DNA of 36,264 bases from an uncultured Sphingomonas sp. (GTDB lineage Bacteria > Pseudomonadota > Alphaproteobacteria > Sphingomonadales > Sphingomonadaceae), in contig CAJYJW010000227.1 in NCBI GenBank assembly GCA_913775025.1, positions 1 through 36,264 on the forward strand, in the 5' to 3' direction. The translations under genes and the position numbers were made by a program. Shown in pieces: positions 8,390 to 16,679 of this stretch (within the stretch, counting starts at the first letter, position 1; every line of letters starts with the position of its first letter). The notes beneath the pieces are model-generated. The model was not told the DNA's origin, made no database searches, and saw nothing but the letters and a program-made list of their open reading frames with translations.

Positions 8390-9796
8390 TCAACGCGGCG
8401 TATAGCGGCGCTGCTGGCGGCCACCGGCAAGCGGCAGCGTGCTTTCATCGACGATCGCGCCGTTCTTCATCACCAGCGCGATCCGCTTGCTATTATTGAT
8501 ATCGGCGACAGGATCCGCGTCGAGCAGGACCAGATCGGCGAGCTTGCCTTCGGCGACGCTGCCCATCTCATCCTGCTTGCCCAGCAGGCGCGCGGCGTTG
8601 AACGTGGCGGCGCGGATGACGTGGAGGTTGGGCAGCCCCGCCTGCGCCAGCAGCTCCATCTCGCGGTGGAGGGCGGCGCCATTGGTCGCATCCGTTCCCG
8701 TCGCGATCACGCCGCCCGCCGCATCAATGCGGCGCAGATTGTCCTGCAGGATCGGCGTCTGCGTCTGCCAGTAGAGCCGCCAGCCGCGCCGGTAGAGCGG
8801 CGCGCTACCCTTGAGCGCGGTCTCGCCCCCCTCGGCGGCGATCTTCTTGAGGTCGGCGCGCGCGGCGGGCGTCATCGTGGCGACGTAAAGCGGCTGATCG
8901 AGATATTCGGGATGGTCGTGGACGCGCGCGTAATTGTCGCCGATCGTCATCGTGCTGGCGGCGGGCAACTGCTTGGCGGCCATCAGCTTGACGAACGCGT
9001 CCGTCACCGGACCTTGCGCGGGGGTGTGGGCGAGGGTGTCTACGCCCGAGAAGATCGCCTCGCGCGCGCGCATCTCGTTGGAGACGTGGACGGTCGTGCG
9101 CACGCCGTGGTCGGCATAGAATTCGATCACATGCTGCAAAAGATCCCGCGACATGATCGGGATCATCGGGCGCGATCCCCAGCCCTCGTCGTCATAGCTG
9201 ATCTTGAGCACGTCGGGCTTCTGGCTCTCCACCTGCGCTTCCAAGGCTGCCCGCCCTTGCGGCCAGCTGTCGATCAGCACGCCCATGCGCGCGCCATGGC
9301 TGCCGGGGTAGGTAACGAGGTTGCCGGTCGCGAAGATGCGGGGGGACTGGATGCGGCCCGCGCGCTCCTCGGCACGCAACGGCAGCGTGTTGGCAGGGTT
9401 GTTGCCCACGTCCAGCACGGTCGTCACGCCGGCATAGATGTAACTGGCGAGCGCCTGCATCGCCGCCGTCCGGTCCACGGTCGGCGCGCCCGCCGGCATC
9501 GCACCCGCCCCCGAGGCGGACCCTGCGAGGTGTATGTGAATATCCATCAGGCCGGGGATCAGATATTTACCGCGCCCGTCGATCCGCCGGCCCTGCACCG
9601 GGGCGGCGCGCGCGCTGGGCGAGACCTCGACGATGCGATCGCCGTCCACCGCCACGGTCATGTCGGGGCGGGCGGGGGCGCCGGTGCCGTCGATCAGCGT
9701 GACATGCTCGAACGTCCACCGCTCGGCCAGGCTTGGGGCGGAGAACAGCGCCGTCGCGACAAGCGCGGCGATACGGAGGGGCAGGCGTCGGGACAT
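8390..9796 (-). CDS. Secreted metal-dependent amidohydrolase
   Basis: The 468-residue protein belongs to the imidazolonepropionase/prolidase-like branch of the amidohydrolase superfamily. It has an N-terminal signal peptide (two arginines, a hydrophobic stretch, then P-S-L-A), a LIDGTGAP beta-sandwich entry, the metal motif MDIHIHL (H87, H89), a D-V-L-K-I-S strand whose lysine is the likely bridging residue, H-V-S-N and T-L-A-H-T histidines, and the final T-G-T-D-A. ATG 9796 is chosen because GGAG lies upstream and the signal peptide begins there; the frame is open further upstream. It lies 19 bases after the second amidohydrolase, so the pair form one minus-strand operon. Relatives hydrolyse dipeptides or N-acyl amino acids. 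It converges on the PrnB-like gene, with six bases between them. Confidence 0.82.
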   Translation of the reverse strand: MSRRLPLRIAALVATALFSAPSLAERWTFEHVTLIDGTGAPARPDMTVAVDGDRIVEVSPSARAAPVQGRRIDGRGKYLIPGLMDIHIHLAGSASGAGAMPAGAPTVDRTAAMQALASYIYAGVTTVLDVGNNPANTLPLRAEERAGRIQSPRIFATGNLVTYPGSHGARMGVLIDSWPQGRAALEAQVESQKPDVLKISYDDEGWGSRPMIPIMSRDLLQHVIEFYADHGVRTTVHVSNEMRAREAIFSGVDTLAHTPAQGPVTDAFVKLMAAKQLPAASTMTIGDNYARVHDHPEYLDQPLYVATMTPAARADLKKIAAEGGETALKGSAPLYRRGWRLYWQTQTPILQDNLRRIDAAGGVIATGTDATNGAALHREMELLAQAGLPNLHVIRAATFNAARLLGKQDEMGSVAEGKLADLVLLDADPVADINNSKRIALVMKNGAIVDESTLPLAGGRQQRRYTPR

Positions 9797-9815
9797 GGCG
9801 TCGGTCTCCGGGGGA

Positions 9816-11171
9816 TCAATGCGGGGCGGCGGGTGCCGCGGGGGAAGCAGGCGGCATGAAGGGGATCTCGCGGCCATCCATTTTGTAGACGGTGCCGCCA
9901 CGCATCACGAAGGCGACATCGAGAACGGCGGCCATGTCGTCGAGCGGGCTGCGCGCCATCGCCACCACGTCCGCCGGCATGCCGGGGCGGAGCGACCCCG
10001 CGCCCTTGATGCCGCCCGCCTCGGCGGCGCGCGTCGTGCCTGCCTCCAGCGCCTGCATCGGCGTCATGCCGGCCTCGACATATTCGAGGAATTCATGCGC
10101 GTTCTGGCCGTGCGGATAGATGGATGCGTCGGTGCCGAGCGCGATCTTCACCCCCATCGCCTGCGCCTGCCGCACCAGCTTTTTGGGCTGATCGCCAAGC
10201 GCGATCACCTTGGCGAGCGACACCGGCGGCAGATTGCGCAAAGGGCCGGCGCGGACCTGTTCGGGCGTGGTGCCGACATAGGTGATGGGGTAGACGGTGG
10301 GGATCAGCCAGACCCCCTTCGCCTTCATCTGCCGCAGCGTTTCGGCATCGGCCCACATGCCATGCTCGATCGAATCGAAGCCGGCGCGGATGCAGGCATC
10401 GATCGCGCCCTTGCCGTGCGCGTGCGCCGTCACCTTCCGGCCGAACGCGTGCGCCGTCTCGGCGATGGCGATAAGCTCCGCATCGCTGAACTGCTGATCG
10501 GTCGGCGCATCGGATTCATCGAGGGTGCCGCCGCTCGCCATCACCTTGATCACATCCGCGCCGCGGCGAACCGCCTCGCGCACCGCGCGGCGGCAATCGT
10601 CCGCCCCGTCGCACACGCCCCGGCGGGGGAGGGCGGCCATCACCTCCTCGCGATAGCCGTGATTGTCCGAATGGCCAGCGGTGGGGCTGATCGGATCGCC
10701 CGAAGCCAGGATGCGCGGGCCGGGCACGATCCCGTCGCGGATCGCATCCCGCAGGGCAAGCACCGCATAGCCGATCGATCCGAGATCGCACACCGTGGTG
10801 AAGCCAGCCATCAGCGTGGTGCGGGCGTTGGCGGCGGCGCGCAGCGCGGCATAGTCGGAGGGTTTGCGCAGATAGCTCTCGCCACCGGCGAAACTGGCGA
10901 GGTGGACGTGCAGGTCGATGAAGCCCGGCATCACGAAGGCCCGCGACAGATCGATCACCCGCGCGGCGGGCAGTCCGGCTTCCGCAGGGGTCGCGAAGCC
11001 GGGCCGGACGGCGCGCACCGTGCCATCGTCGATCACCAGCGTCGCCTGCCGCAGCGGCGCCTCTCCAGGCTGGACGAGCAACTGCCCCGCATGGACCAGT
11101 ACCGCCTCCGCAGCGGCAGCGGCCGGCAATGCCAGCGCGACGATCGCCGTCAGTATCGATCGCAGGATCAT
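9816..11171 (-). CDS. Secreted metal-dependent amidohydrolase (Xaa-Pro/Xaa-Arg dipeptidase-like)
   Basis: The 451-residue protein is a paralogue-like neighbour of the amidohydrolase downstream. It has a signal peptide (hydrophobic residues 2-15, then an alanine run), FIDLHVHL (H88, H90), VIKVMASGG carrying the predicted carboxylated lysine, T-A-H-A-H-G and S-I-E-H-G-M histidines, and the catalytic aspartate in A-L-G-T-D-A-S. This set is typical of binuclear-zinc amidohydrolases that cleave carboxy-terminal dipeptide bonds. Of several in-frame starts I prefer ATG 11171, since a GAGGGGG ribosome site precedes it and the signal peptide follows at once. It is the promoter-proximal gene of the pair. 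Confidence 0.82.
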   Translation of the reverse strand: MILRSILTAIVALALPAAAAAEAVLVHAGQLLVQPGEAPLRQATLVIDDGTVRAVRPGFATPAEAGLPAARVIDLSRAFVMPGFIDLHVHLASFAGGESYLRKPSDYAALRAAANARTTLMAGFTTVCDLGSIGYAVLALRDAIRDGIVPGPRILASGDPISPTAGHSDNHGYREEVMAALPRRGVCDGADDCRRAVREAVRRGADVIKVMASGGTLDESDAPTDQQFSDAELIAIAETAHAFGRKVTAHAHGKGAIDACIRAGFDSIEHGMWADAETLRQMKAKGVWLIPTVYPITYVGTTPEQVRAGPLRNLPPVSLAKVIALGDQPKKLVRQAQAMGVKIALGTDASIYPHGQNAHEFLEYVEAGMTPMQALEAGTTRAAEAGGIKGAGSLRPGMPADVVAMARSPLDDMAAVLDVAFVMRGGTVYKMDGREIPFMPPASPAAPAAPH

Positions 11172-11213
11172 CGTCCCATTCCCCCTCATGGCTGACGAGA
11201 TCAGCACATATGA

Positions 11214-11225
11214 TTACGAATGTAA
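11214..11225. promoter_or_regulatory. Short inverted repeat TTAC-GAAT-GTAA upstream of the amidohydrolase pair
   Basis: TTAC and GTAA flank a four-base spacer in the AT-richer stretch 43 bases before the amidohydrolase start at 11171. It has the same 4-4-4 geometry as the TTTA-N4-TAAA sites but a different half-site. It may be an operator or part of the promoter; it is short enough to be chance. Confidence 0.3.
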
Positions 11226-11300
11226 ACGGAGGACGTGGCACTACCAGTGGACGAATGACGGAGGGGTATGACGAACGGGTAAAAAGGCGCCATGGCGGCA

Positions 11301-11331
11301 ATCGGCCGCCCCCGGCGTGGGGGCGGCCGAT
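11301..11331 (-). terminator. Strong hairpin just after alanine dehydrogenase
   Basis: ATCGGCCGCCCCC (11301-11313) and its exact 13-base complement (11319-11331) flank a five-base loop. The hairpin begins three bases beyond the ald stop on the minus strand. No T-run follows immediately; a short T-stretch comes only about 15 bases further on, so it may act as an mRNA 3' stabiliser or inefficient terminator separating ald from the amidohydrolase promoter. Confidence 0.65.
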
Positions 11332-11334
11332 CGT

Positions 11335-12429
11335 TCAGTTGAGCGGCATGCCGAGTGCGTCGGCCACCGCCGCGTGGCGGATCCTGCCGCCCGACACGTT
11401 GAGCCCCGCGGCGAGATGCGGATCCGCCGCCATCGCCGCCTCCGCGCCCATATTCGCCAGCCGCAGCGCGAAAGGCAGCGTCGCATTGTTGAGTGCGAAG
11501 GCGGAAGTACGCGCCACCGCGCCCGGCATGTTGGCGACACAATAATGAAGCACGCCATCCACCTCGAACACCGGATTCTCATGCGTAGTCGCATGGCTCG
11601 TCTCGAAGCAGCCGCCCTGATCGATGGCGATATCGACCAGCACCGATCCGCGCTTCATCGTCTTCACCATCTCGGCGGTGACGAGCTTCGGCGCGGCGGC
11701 GCCCGGCACCAGCACCGCGCCGATCACCAGATGCGCCTGCTTCACCGCTGCCGCGATCGCGGCCTTGGAGGCGTAGGCCGTCTTGATCTGCGAGGAGAAG
11801 AACATGTCCAGCTCCGCCAGCCGGTCGTTATTGATGTCGTAGATGGTCACGTCGGCGCGCATGCCGACCGCCATCTGCGCGGCATTGATGCCCGATACGC
11901 CGCCGCCCAGGATCGCGACCTTCGCCGGCGCGACGCCCGGCACGCCGCCCAGCAATACGCCCCGTCCGCCTTGCTCCTTCTCCAGATAATGCGCGCCGAC
12001 CTGTACGGACATGCGGCCGGCCACCTCCGACATGGGCTTCAGCAGCGGCAGCCCGCCGCGCGGCGCCGTCACCGTTTCATAGGCGATGCAGGTCGCGCCC
12101 GAACGGACGAGGCCTTCCGCCTGTGGCTTGTCGGCGGCGAGGTGGAGGTAGGTGAAGAGCAGGTGATCGGGGCGGAGCAGCGCAATCTCGGAGGCCTGCG
12201 GCTCCTTGACCTTCACGATCATGTCGCTGCCGGCGAAGACGGCGGCGGCATCGGGCAGGATGGTGGCGCCTGCATCCACATAATCCTGATCCTCGAAATC
12301 GATGCCGCCGCCGGCCTTCGTCTCCACCACTACCTCATGCCCGGCGGCCACCAGCTCGGCGACCGAGGGGGGCGTCAGGCCGACGCGATATTCGTGGTTC
12401 TTGATTTCCTTTGGAACGCCGACGCGCAT
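11335..12429 (-). CDS. ald: Alanine dehydrogenase
   Basis: The 364-residue enzyme interconverts L-alanine with pyruvate and ammonia using NAD, in the cytoplasm. The N-terminal MRVGVPKEIKNHEYRVGL is the family signature, with the pyruvate-binding arginine. TYLHLAADK carries the catalytic histidine and the substrate region follows. GGGVSGINAA is the Rossmann nucleotide loop, and the length is normal for the family. ATG 12429 is preferred to in-frame starts seven codons upstream, because GGAGAGAC precedes it and homologues begin MxxGVPKE. It diverges from an Lrp/AsnC gene, the usual arrangement in which that regulator controls ald in response to alanine. In this setting it could return alanine released from peptides to pyruvate. 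Confidence 0.96.
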   Translation of the reverse strand: MRVGVPKEIKNHEYRVGLTPPSVAELVAAGHEVVVETKAGGGIDFEDQDYVDAGATILPDAAAVFAGSDMIVKVKEPQASEIALLRPDHLLFTYLHLAADKPQAEGLVRSGATCIAYETVTAPRGGLPLLKPMSEVAGRMSVQVGAHYLEKEQGGRGVLLGGVPGVAPAKVAILGGGVSGINAAQMAVGMRADVTIYDINNDRLAELDMFFSSQIKTAYASKAAIAAAVKQAHLVIGAVLVPGAAAPKLVTAEMVKTMKRGSVLVDIAIDQGGCFETSHATTHENPVFEVDGVLHYCVANMPGAVARTSAFALNNATLPFALRLANMGAEAAMAADPHLAAGLNVSGGRIRHAAVADALGMPLN

Positions 12430-12561
12430 CTGTCTCTCCATGTCCTGCAACCGGGCCGGGATAAACCGTATTTCGCGCCGCTAATTCCCGCATCGCGCTT
12501 CGTTCCGGGCGTTTTCGCAAATATTGTGCATACCAGCGATTTAGAGCAGGAGATTATCCCG
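12430..12561. promoter_or_regulatory. Divergent ald / Lrp-family promoter region
   Basis: The 132-base spacer holds an AT-rich core at 12512-12533 with a palindromic AATATT flanked by GCA and GTGC, a plausible Lrp/AsnC binding site. GAGCAGGAG before 12562 is the ribosome site for the regulator. The assignment rests on the divergent arrangement; the exact operator is a guess. Confidence 0.4.
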
Positions 12562-13002
12562 ATGGACGAGACGGACCGCAAAATTCTCGCGTCTCTAGCG
12601 GAGGACTCGGCGGGAACCAACGATGCCTTGGGCGCGCGCGTCGGCCTGTCTCCTTCGGCGGCCCATCGGCGCGTGAAGGCGCTGGAGGCGGCCGGGATGA
12701 TCCTGGGCTACCGCGCCCGGCTATCCGCTGCGGCGCGAGGCAATCCCTCCACGGTCTTCGTCCAGGTGACGCTCGTCGACCAGCGGCGGCAGACGATGGA
12801 GGCGTTCGAGGCGGCGCTGCGCCATACGCGTGAGGTGCGCGAGGCGCATCTGATGAGCGGTGTGTCCGACTATCTGCTCAAGGTGCTGGTGCCCGAGACG
12901 GACAGTTACGAGCGTATTCACCGCGTCATCCTGTCCGCCCTGCCGGGCGTCCACCGGCTCGTGTCTCAGTTCACCATCCGCACGCTGGAAGCCGGGGACT
13001 GA
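12562..13002 (+). CDS. Lrp/AsnC-family transcriptional regulator
   Basis: The 146-residue regulator begins MDETDRKILASL, the canonical start of the Lrp winged helix-turn-helix. A recognition-helix region (G-L-S-P-S-A-A-H-R-R-V) follows at about 29-40. A C-terminal RAM domain then holds A-H-L-M-S-G-V-S-D-Y-L-L-K-V, the effector-binding part. ATG 12562 has an AGGAG site upstream. The divergent alanine dehydrogenase is the probable target and alanine the probable effector. It ends 14 bases before the convergent stop of iorB. Confidence 0.93.
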   Translation: MDETDRKILASLAEDSAGTNDALGARVGLSPSAAHRRVKALEAAGMILGYRARLSAAARGNPSTVFVQVTLVDQRRQTMEAFEAALRHTREVREAHLMSGVSDYLLKVLVPETDSYERIHRVILSALPGVHRLVSQFTIRTLEAGD

Positions 13003-13006
13003 GGGT

Positions 13007-13034
13007 GGGGGCCAGATCAGGCGGCGCGGCCCCC
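13007..13034. terminator. Weak hairpin between the convergent Lrp gene and iorB
   Basis: GGGGGCC (13007-13013) and GGCCCCC (13028-13034) can pair as a seven-base GC stem with a 14-base loop that contains the iorB stop codon. There is no T-run in either direction. It could slow transcription arriving from both sides; confidence is low. Confidence 0.35.
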
Positions 13035-14537
13035 GCAGGCAAGCCCCTGCTGCAACGCCTCGCCACGATCGTCCTTCAACGCGGCCTCCCGCAGCGTACG
13101 CACCCGCTCCGCCGCGTCCGGCGTGCCGACCAGTCCGCGCGCCGCGCCGACGACGGCGTGGAAGTTGCGCAGGCCGCGCTCGAACGTGTCGCTATAGCCC
13201 TTGATGAGCGTCTGGGTCAGCGCGATTTCCGCCGCCAACGCGGCATCGCGCGGCGCGATCTCGCGGATCAGCGCCAGCCAGTCCTCGATCCTTGCCTGTT
13301 CCTCGGCGTAACGCAGCGTGGAACGGCGCATCCCCCGCATGCCGGCCAGCAGGCGCAGCAGCAGGAACCACCGTAGGCTGGTGGTCTCGACGTGCCGGCC
13401 CTTGGTAAAGAAGCGCTCCAGCCACGTGCGGAGCGCGGGCCGCGCGAGGATCGCGCCGCCGATCCCGCGCGGCAGCGTCTCGCACACCTCGCGCAGGCGG
13501 GGATGCATATATTCGGTGACGTGGAGCAGTTGCGCATCGTTCACGCGCACTTCCTTCGCCACTCGCACGCTGCGGGTCGCGCGCACTTTCAGGTCGGCGA
13601 CGCGGATCGTGTCCTCATAGGCCATCCACAGCGCCAGATGCCGCGCGACGGCGGCGGTGAGGCGATGCGCGTCCTGCCCATCGTCCACCGCCGCGATGGC
13701 GACAAGCCGATCAAGATAGACGCCGGCATAGGCCGCGTCCTGATAATCCATGAGCCGGCGCACGCCTTCCAGCGCGATCGCGTGCGCAGGGATGGGCAGG
13801 GTGGCGGCGATCCGATCGGCCAAGGCCCGGCCGGCCGGCGTCGTGGGCGCGGGCGGCATGGCCGCCGCCTCCACGGCCGTGCGCACCTCGACCGCGGATG
13901 CCTCGCCGGTGGCGAACCCCTTGAGGTTGGCGGGCACCGCCTTGCCGCCATGGCGGATCGCATTTTCGAATGCCTCGCGCGGGAAGGGGAGCGCGCCGCT
14001 GCCGGCCAGCGCGCCGAACATCACCGAGCTGATGACGCTGCCGGCGCGGTTGGCCGCCGCATCCATGTCGAACCCGACGAATCGCTTCGCCCGCCGCTCC
14101 GCTGCCGCGAGGATGCGATCGGATGCGCCGGTGCCGTCGCCGCGCGCGGACTTCTCGGAGATGGCGTAGATGCGGTGGGTGGAACCGATCAGCGTCGTCC
14201 TGTCGTCGGTCACGAAGCCGCGCAGGATCGCGCGGCCCGCCTCCATCAGCTCGGAGGCGATCACCACGTCCACGTCGCCCGGCACCGGGGTCAGCGCCAG
14301 CACCGGATCGGGCCGGTTCGCGCCCGCGTCACGCCGGCGCACCATCTCGATATAATAGACCGTCGAGCCGGTGCGTTGCGCCACGCCTGGCACCGACGTG
14401 CCTTGCGCCACATAGCCGTTGCTGTTTGCCAGATCGATGATCCAGTCCGCCAGCACGCCGCCGCCCTGCCCGCCGAGCGCGAGGATGGCGACAGTGATGC
14501 GGTCGCGGTCCGCCGGGATCGTCGCAAGCGTCGTCAT
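13017..14537 (-). CDS. iorB: Indolepyruvate-type 2-oxoacid:ferredoxin oxidoreductase, long beta subunit
   Basis: The 506-residue protein carries the gamma-type domain of 2-oxoacid:ferredoxin oxidoreductases at its N-terminus (I-L-A-L-G-G-Q-G-G-G-V-L-A-D; G-V-A-Q-R-T-G-S-T-V-Y-Y, about residues 14-60), which helps bind CoA and the thiamine intermediate. Archaeal IorB ends near 200 residues; this one continues with about 300 more, the long form seen in proteobacteria. Its ATG overlaps the iorA stop by one base (TGATG), so the subunits are coupled. Together they oxidatively decarboxylate an aryl 2-oxoacid to a CoA thioester with ferredoxin as acceptor. Context suggests isatinate to 2-aminobenzoyl-CoA instead of indolepyruvate. 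Confidence 0.88.
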   Translation of the reverse strand: MTTLATIPADRDRITVAILALGGQGGGVLADWIIDLANSNGYVAQGTSVPGVAQRTGSTVYYIEMVRRRDAGANRPDPVLALTPVPGDVDVVIASELMEAGRAILRGFVTDDRTTLIGSTHRIYAISEKSARGDGTGASDRILAAAERRAKRFVGFDMDAAANRAGSVISSVMFGALAGSGALPFPREAFENAIRHGGKAVPANLKGFATGEASAVEVRTAVEAAAMPPAPTTPAGRALADRIAATLPIPAHAIALEGVRRLMDYQDAAYAGVYLDRLVAIAAVDDGQDAHRLTAAVARHLALWMAYEDTIRVADLKVRATRSVRVAKEVRVNDAQLLHVTEYMHPRLREVCETLPRGIGGAILARPALRTWLERFFTKGRHVETTSLRWFLLLRLLAGMRGMRRSTLRYAEEQARIEDWLALIREIAPRDAALAAEIALTQTLIKGYSDTFERGLRNFHAVVGAARGLVGTPDAAERVRTLREAALKDDRGEALQQGLACGGRAA

Positions 14538-16675
14538 CAAAAGGCCCTCGCGGCGATGGATCGGCTGTGGCGGCGCTGCAACCACGCGATCGCGCCGCGC
14601 GACATGCGGGTGCGCCAGCGTTCCCACCGGCCGGGATTGGTGACGATCGCCGCCTTGTAGAAGGACGGGCAGAGGACGGCGGCATGCGCCACCTCGCCGC
14701 AGTTGCCGCAGCCCACGCAGCTGTTGTCGATATGTGTCACCGGATGCTGACGCAGCGGATCGGGATTGTCGCGAATGCTGAGCGAGGGGCAGCCCGACAG
14801 GCGGATGCAGGCATGATCGCCGGTGCACGTGTCCGGATCAACGCCGAACCGCTCGCGCACCACGCGCTTGCCCTCCTTGGCGGCCTTGGCCATCAGCGGC
14901 TTTACCCGGCGCTGCTTGTTGAGCATGCATTCGGATTGCGCGACGATGACCTTCGGCCCCTTCTCCGGGCTGGTCAGCGCCTCGCGCAGCGTGTCCCGCA
15001 TCCGCGCCACGTCGTAGGTATGAGTCAGCGTGCGCGCCCAGCCGACGCCCAGCCCCCGCGCCGCGCGCTCGATCGGGTTATTGGTCTTGCGCGTTGCGTT
15101 CTCGGCGCGCGACGAGAGAATGTCCTGCCCGCCGGTGGCGGCGGAATAGCCGTTGTCGACGATGATGGTGACGGTATCGTCCTGATTGAACACCGCATTG
15201 CCGATGCCGGAGGTGAGGCCGTTGTGCCAGAAGCCGCCGTCTCCCATCATCGCGACCGCGCGGCGGCTGCCCTCGCCTTCCTTGGGCTTGAAGGCGGATG
15301 CGGCAGCGGTGCCCAGGCCGTAGCCCATCGTGGTGTTGCCGATGTGGAACGGCGGCAGGATCGAGAAGAGGTGGCAGCCGATATCGGCGGAAACGTGCAG
15401 TTCGCCCAATTCCTCCTGCACCAGTTTCATGGCGGAGAAGATCGGTCGCTCGGGGCAACCGGTGCAGAAGCCGGCGGGGCGCTGCGGCACCTCGCGCGCC
15501 AGGTCTGGCTCGGCGGGCAGCGGCAGCACCGTCTCCGGCGCGCGGGCCGGCGCCCACGCCTTTAGAAAGGCGATCACGCCGTCGCGCAGCACTTCGCCGC
15601 TATATTCGCCGGCGCGCGGCAATATGTCCTTGCCGATCACGCGCGTCTGCAGATCGGCGCGGCGCAGCAGCGTGTTGAGTTCATGCTCGATGAATTCGGG
15701 TTGCCCCTCCTCGACGATCAGCACCGCTTTCTTACCCGCGCAAAAAGCGGTCACCTCATCCGGGATCAGCGGATAGGTGACGTTCAGGCAGTAGATCGGC
15801 ACCTGCGCGGCACCGTGCGCGTCTGACAGGCCGGCAAGCTCCAGCGCGCGGTTCAGCGTGTTGTAGAGCCCCCCCTGCACGATGATGCCGATATCGTCCC
15901 GCTCCGGCCCGAACCATTCGTTCAGCCGGTTCTCCGCCACGAAGCGGAGCGCGGCGGGCCAGCGGCGCTCGATCTTCTCGCGCTCGTGCAGGAAGTTGGC
16001 GGGCGGCAGCACGATGCGGCTCAGGTCGCGGCGGGGGGCGGCGGCGGCCTCCCCCACGGTGAGCGGCGGACGGCGGTTGTCGCGCGCGGTGAACTGGCCG
16101 GTGACGTGGCAGGCGCGCACGCGGAGCTCGATCATCACCGGCGTGTTCGACGCCTCGGACAGCTCGAACCCGCGCTCCACCATGTCGACGATGCTGGTGA
16201 GGTTGGGCCGCGGATCGAGCAGCCACATCTGCGACTTCATCGCAAAGGCGTGCGTCCGCTCCTGCATGATCGAGGAGCCTTCGCCATAATCCTCGCCCAC
16301 GATGATGAGCGCGCCGCCCGTCACGCCGCCGCTGGCGATGTTCGACAGCGCATCGGAGGCGACGTTGGTGCCGACCACCGATTTCCACGCCACCGCGCCA
16401 CGCAGCGGATAGTTGACCGAGGCGGCGAGCATAGCGCCCGCCGCCGCCTCGCTCGCGTTCGATTCGAAGTGGACGCCCAGTTCGCGCAGCAGCGGATCGG
16501 CGTCGGCGAACACGTCCATCAAGTGGCTGATCGGGGAGCCCTGATAGCCGCCGACATAGGCGACGCCGGCCTGCAGCAGTGCCTTGGTGACGGCGAGGAT
16601 GCCCTCGCCCTCGAACACCTCGCCCGCGCCCAGGCGAAGCTGCTCCACCTCTTTCTTGAACGAACGCTCCGCCAT
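14537..16675 (-). CDS. iorA: Indolepyruvate-type 2-oxoacid:ferredoxin oxidoreductase, alpha subunit
   Basis: The 712-residue catalytic subunit has a pyrimidine-binding domain (Y-V-G-G-Y-Q-G-S-P-I-S-H near 40), a thiamine diphosphate/Mg motif M-G-D-G-G-F-W-H-N-G (D479) with a downstream N-G-Y-S-A-A-T-G-G, and a C-terminal ferredoxin-like region. The last cluster set is C653-V-G-C656-G-N-C659 with C669. The first set is unusual: C617, C623 and C629 only, in a C-x5-C-x5-C-P layout. ATG 16675 has GGAG eight to nine bases upstream, and only four bases separate it from the stop of the isatin-hydrolase-like gene, so the three genes form one operon. The enzyme makes an acyl-CoA from a 2-oxoacid, CoA and oxidised ferredoxin. 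No ferredoxin gene is in the window. Confidence 0.92.
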   Translation of the reverse strand: MAERSFKKEVEQLRLGAGEVFEGEGILAVTKALLQAGVAYVGGYQGSPISHLMDVFADADPLLRELGVHFESNASEAAAGAMLAASVNYPLRGAVAWKSVVGTNVASDALSNIASGGVTGGALIIVGEDYGEGSSIMQERTHAFAMKSQMWLLDPRPNLTSIVDMVERGFELSEASNTPVMIELRVRACHVTGQFTARDNRRPPLTVGEAAAAPRRDLSRIVLPPANFLHEREKIERRWPAALRFVAENRLNEWFGPERDDIGIIVQGGLYNTLNRALELAGLSDAHGAAQVPIYCLNVTYPLIPDEVTAFCAGKKAVLIVEEGQPEFIEHELNTLLRRADLQTRVIGKDILPRAGEYSGEVLRDGVIAFLKAWAPARAPETVLPLPAEPDLAREVPQRPAGFCTGCPERPIFSAMKLVQEELGELHVSADIGCHLFSILPPFHIGNTTMGYGLGTAAASAFKPKEGEGSRRAVAMMGDGGFWHNGLTSGIGNAVFNQDDTVTIIVDNGYSAATGGQDILSSRAENATRKTNNPIERAARGLGVGWARTLTHTYDVARMRDTLREALTSPEKGPKVIVAQSECMLNKQRRVKPLMAKAAKEGKRVVRERFGVDPDTCTGDHACIRLSGCPSLSIRDNPDPLRQHPVTHIDNSCVGCGNCGEVAHAAVLCPSFYKAAIVTNPGRWERWRTRMSRGAIAWLQRRHSRSIAARAF

Positions 16676-16679
16676 GACC

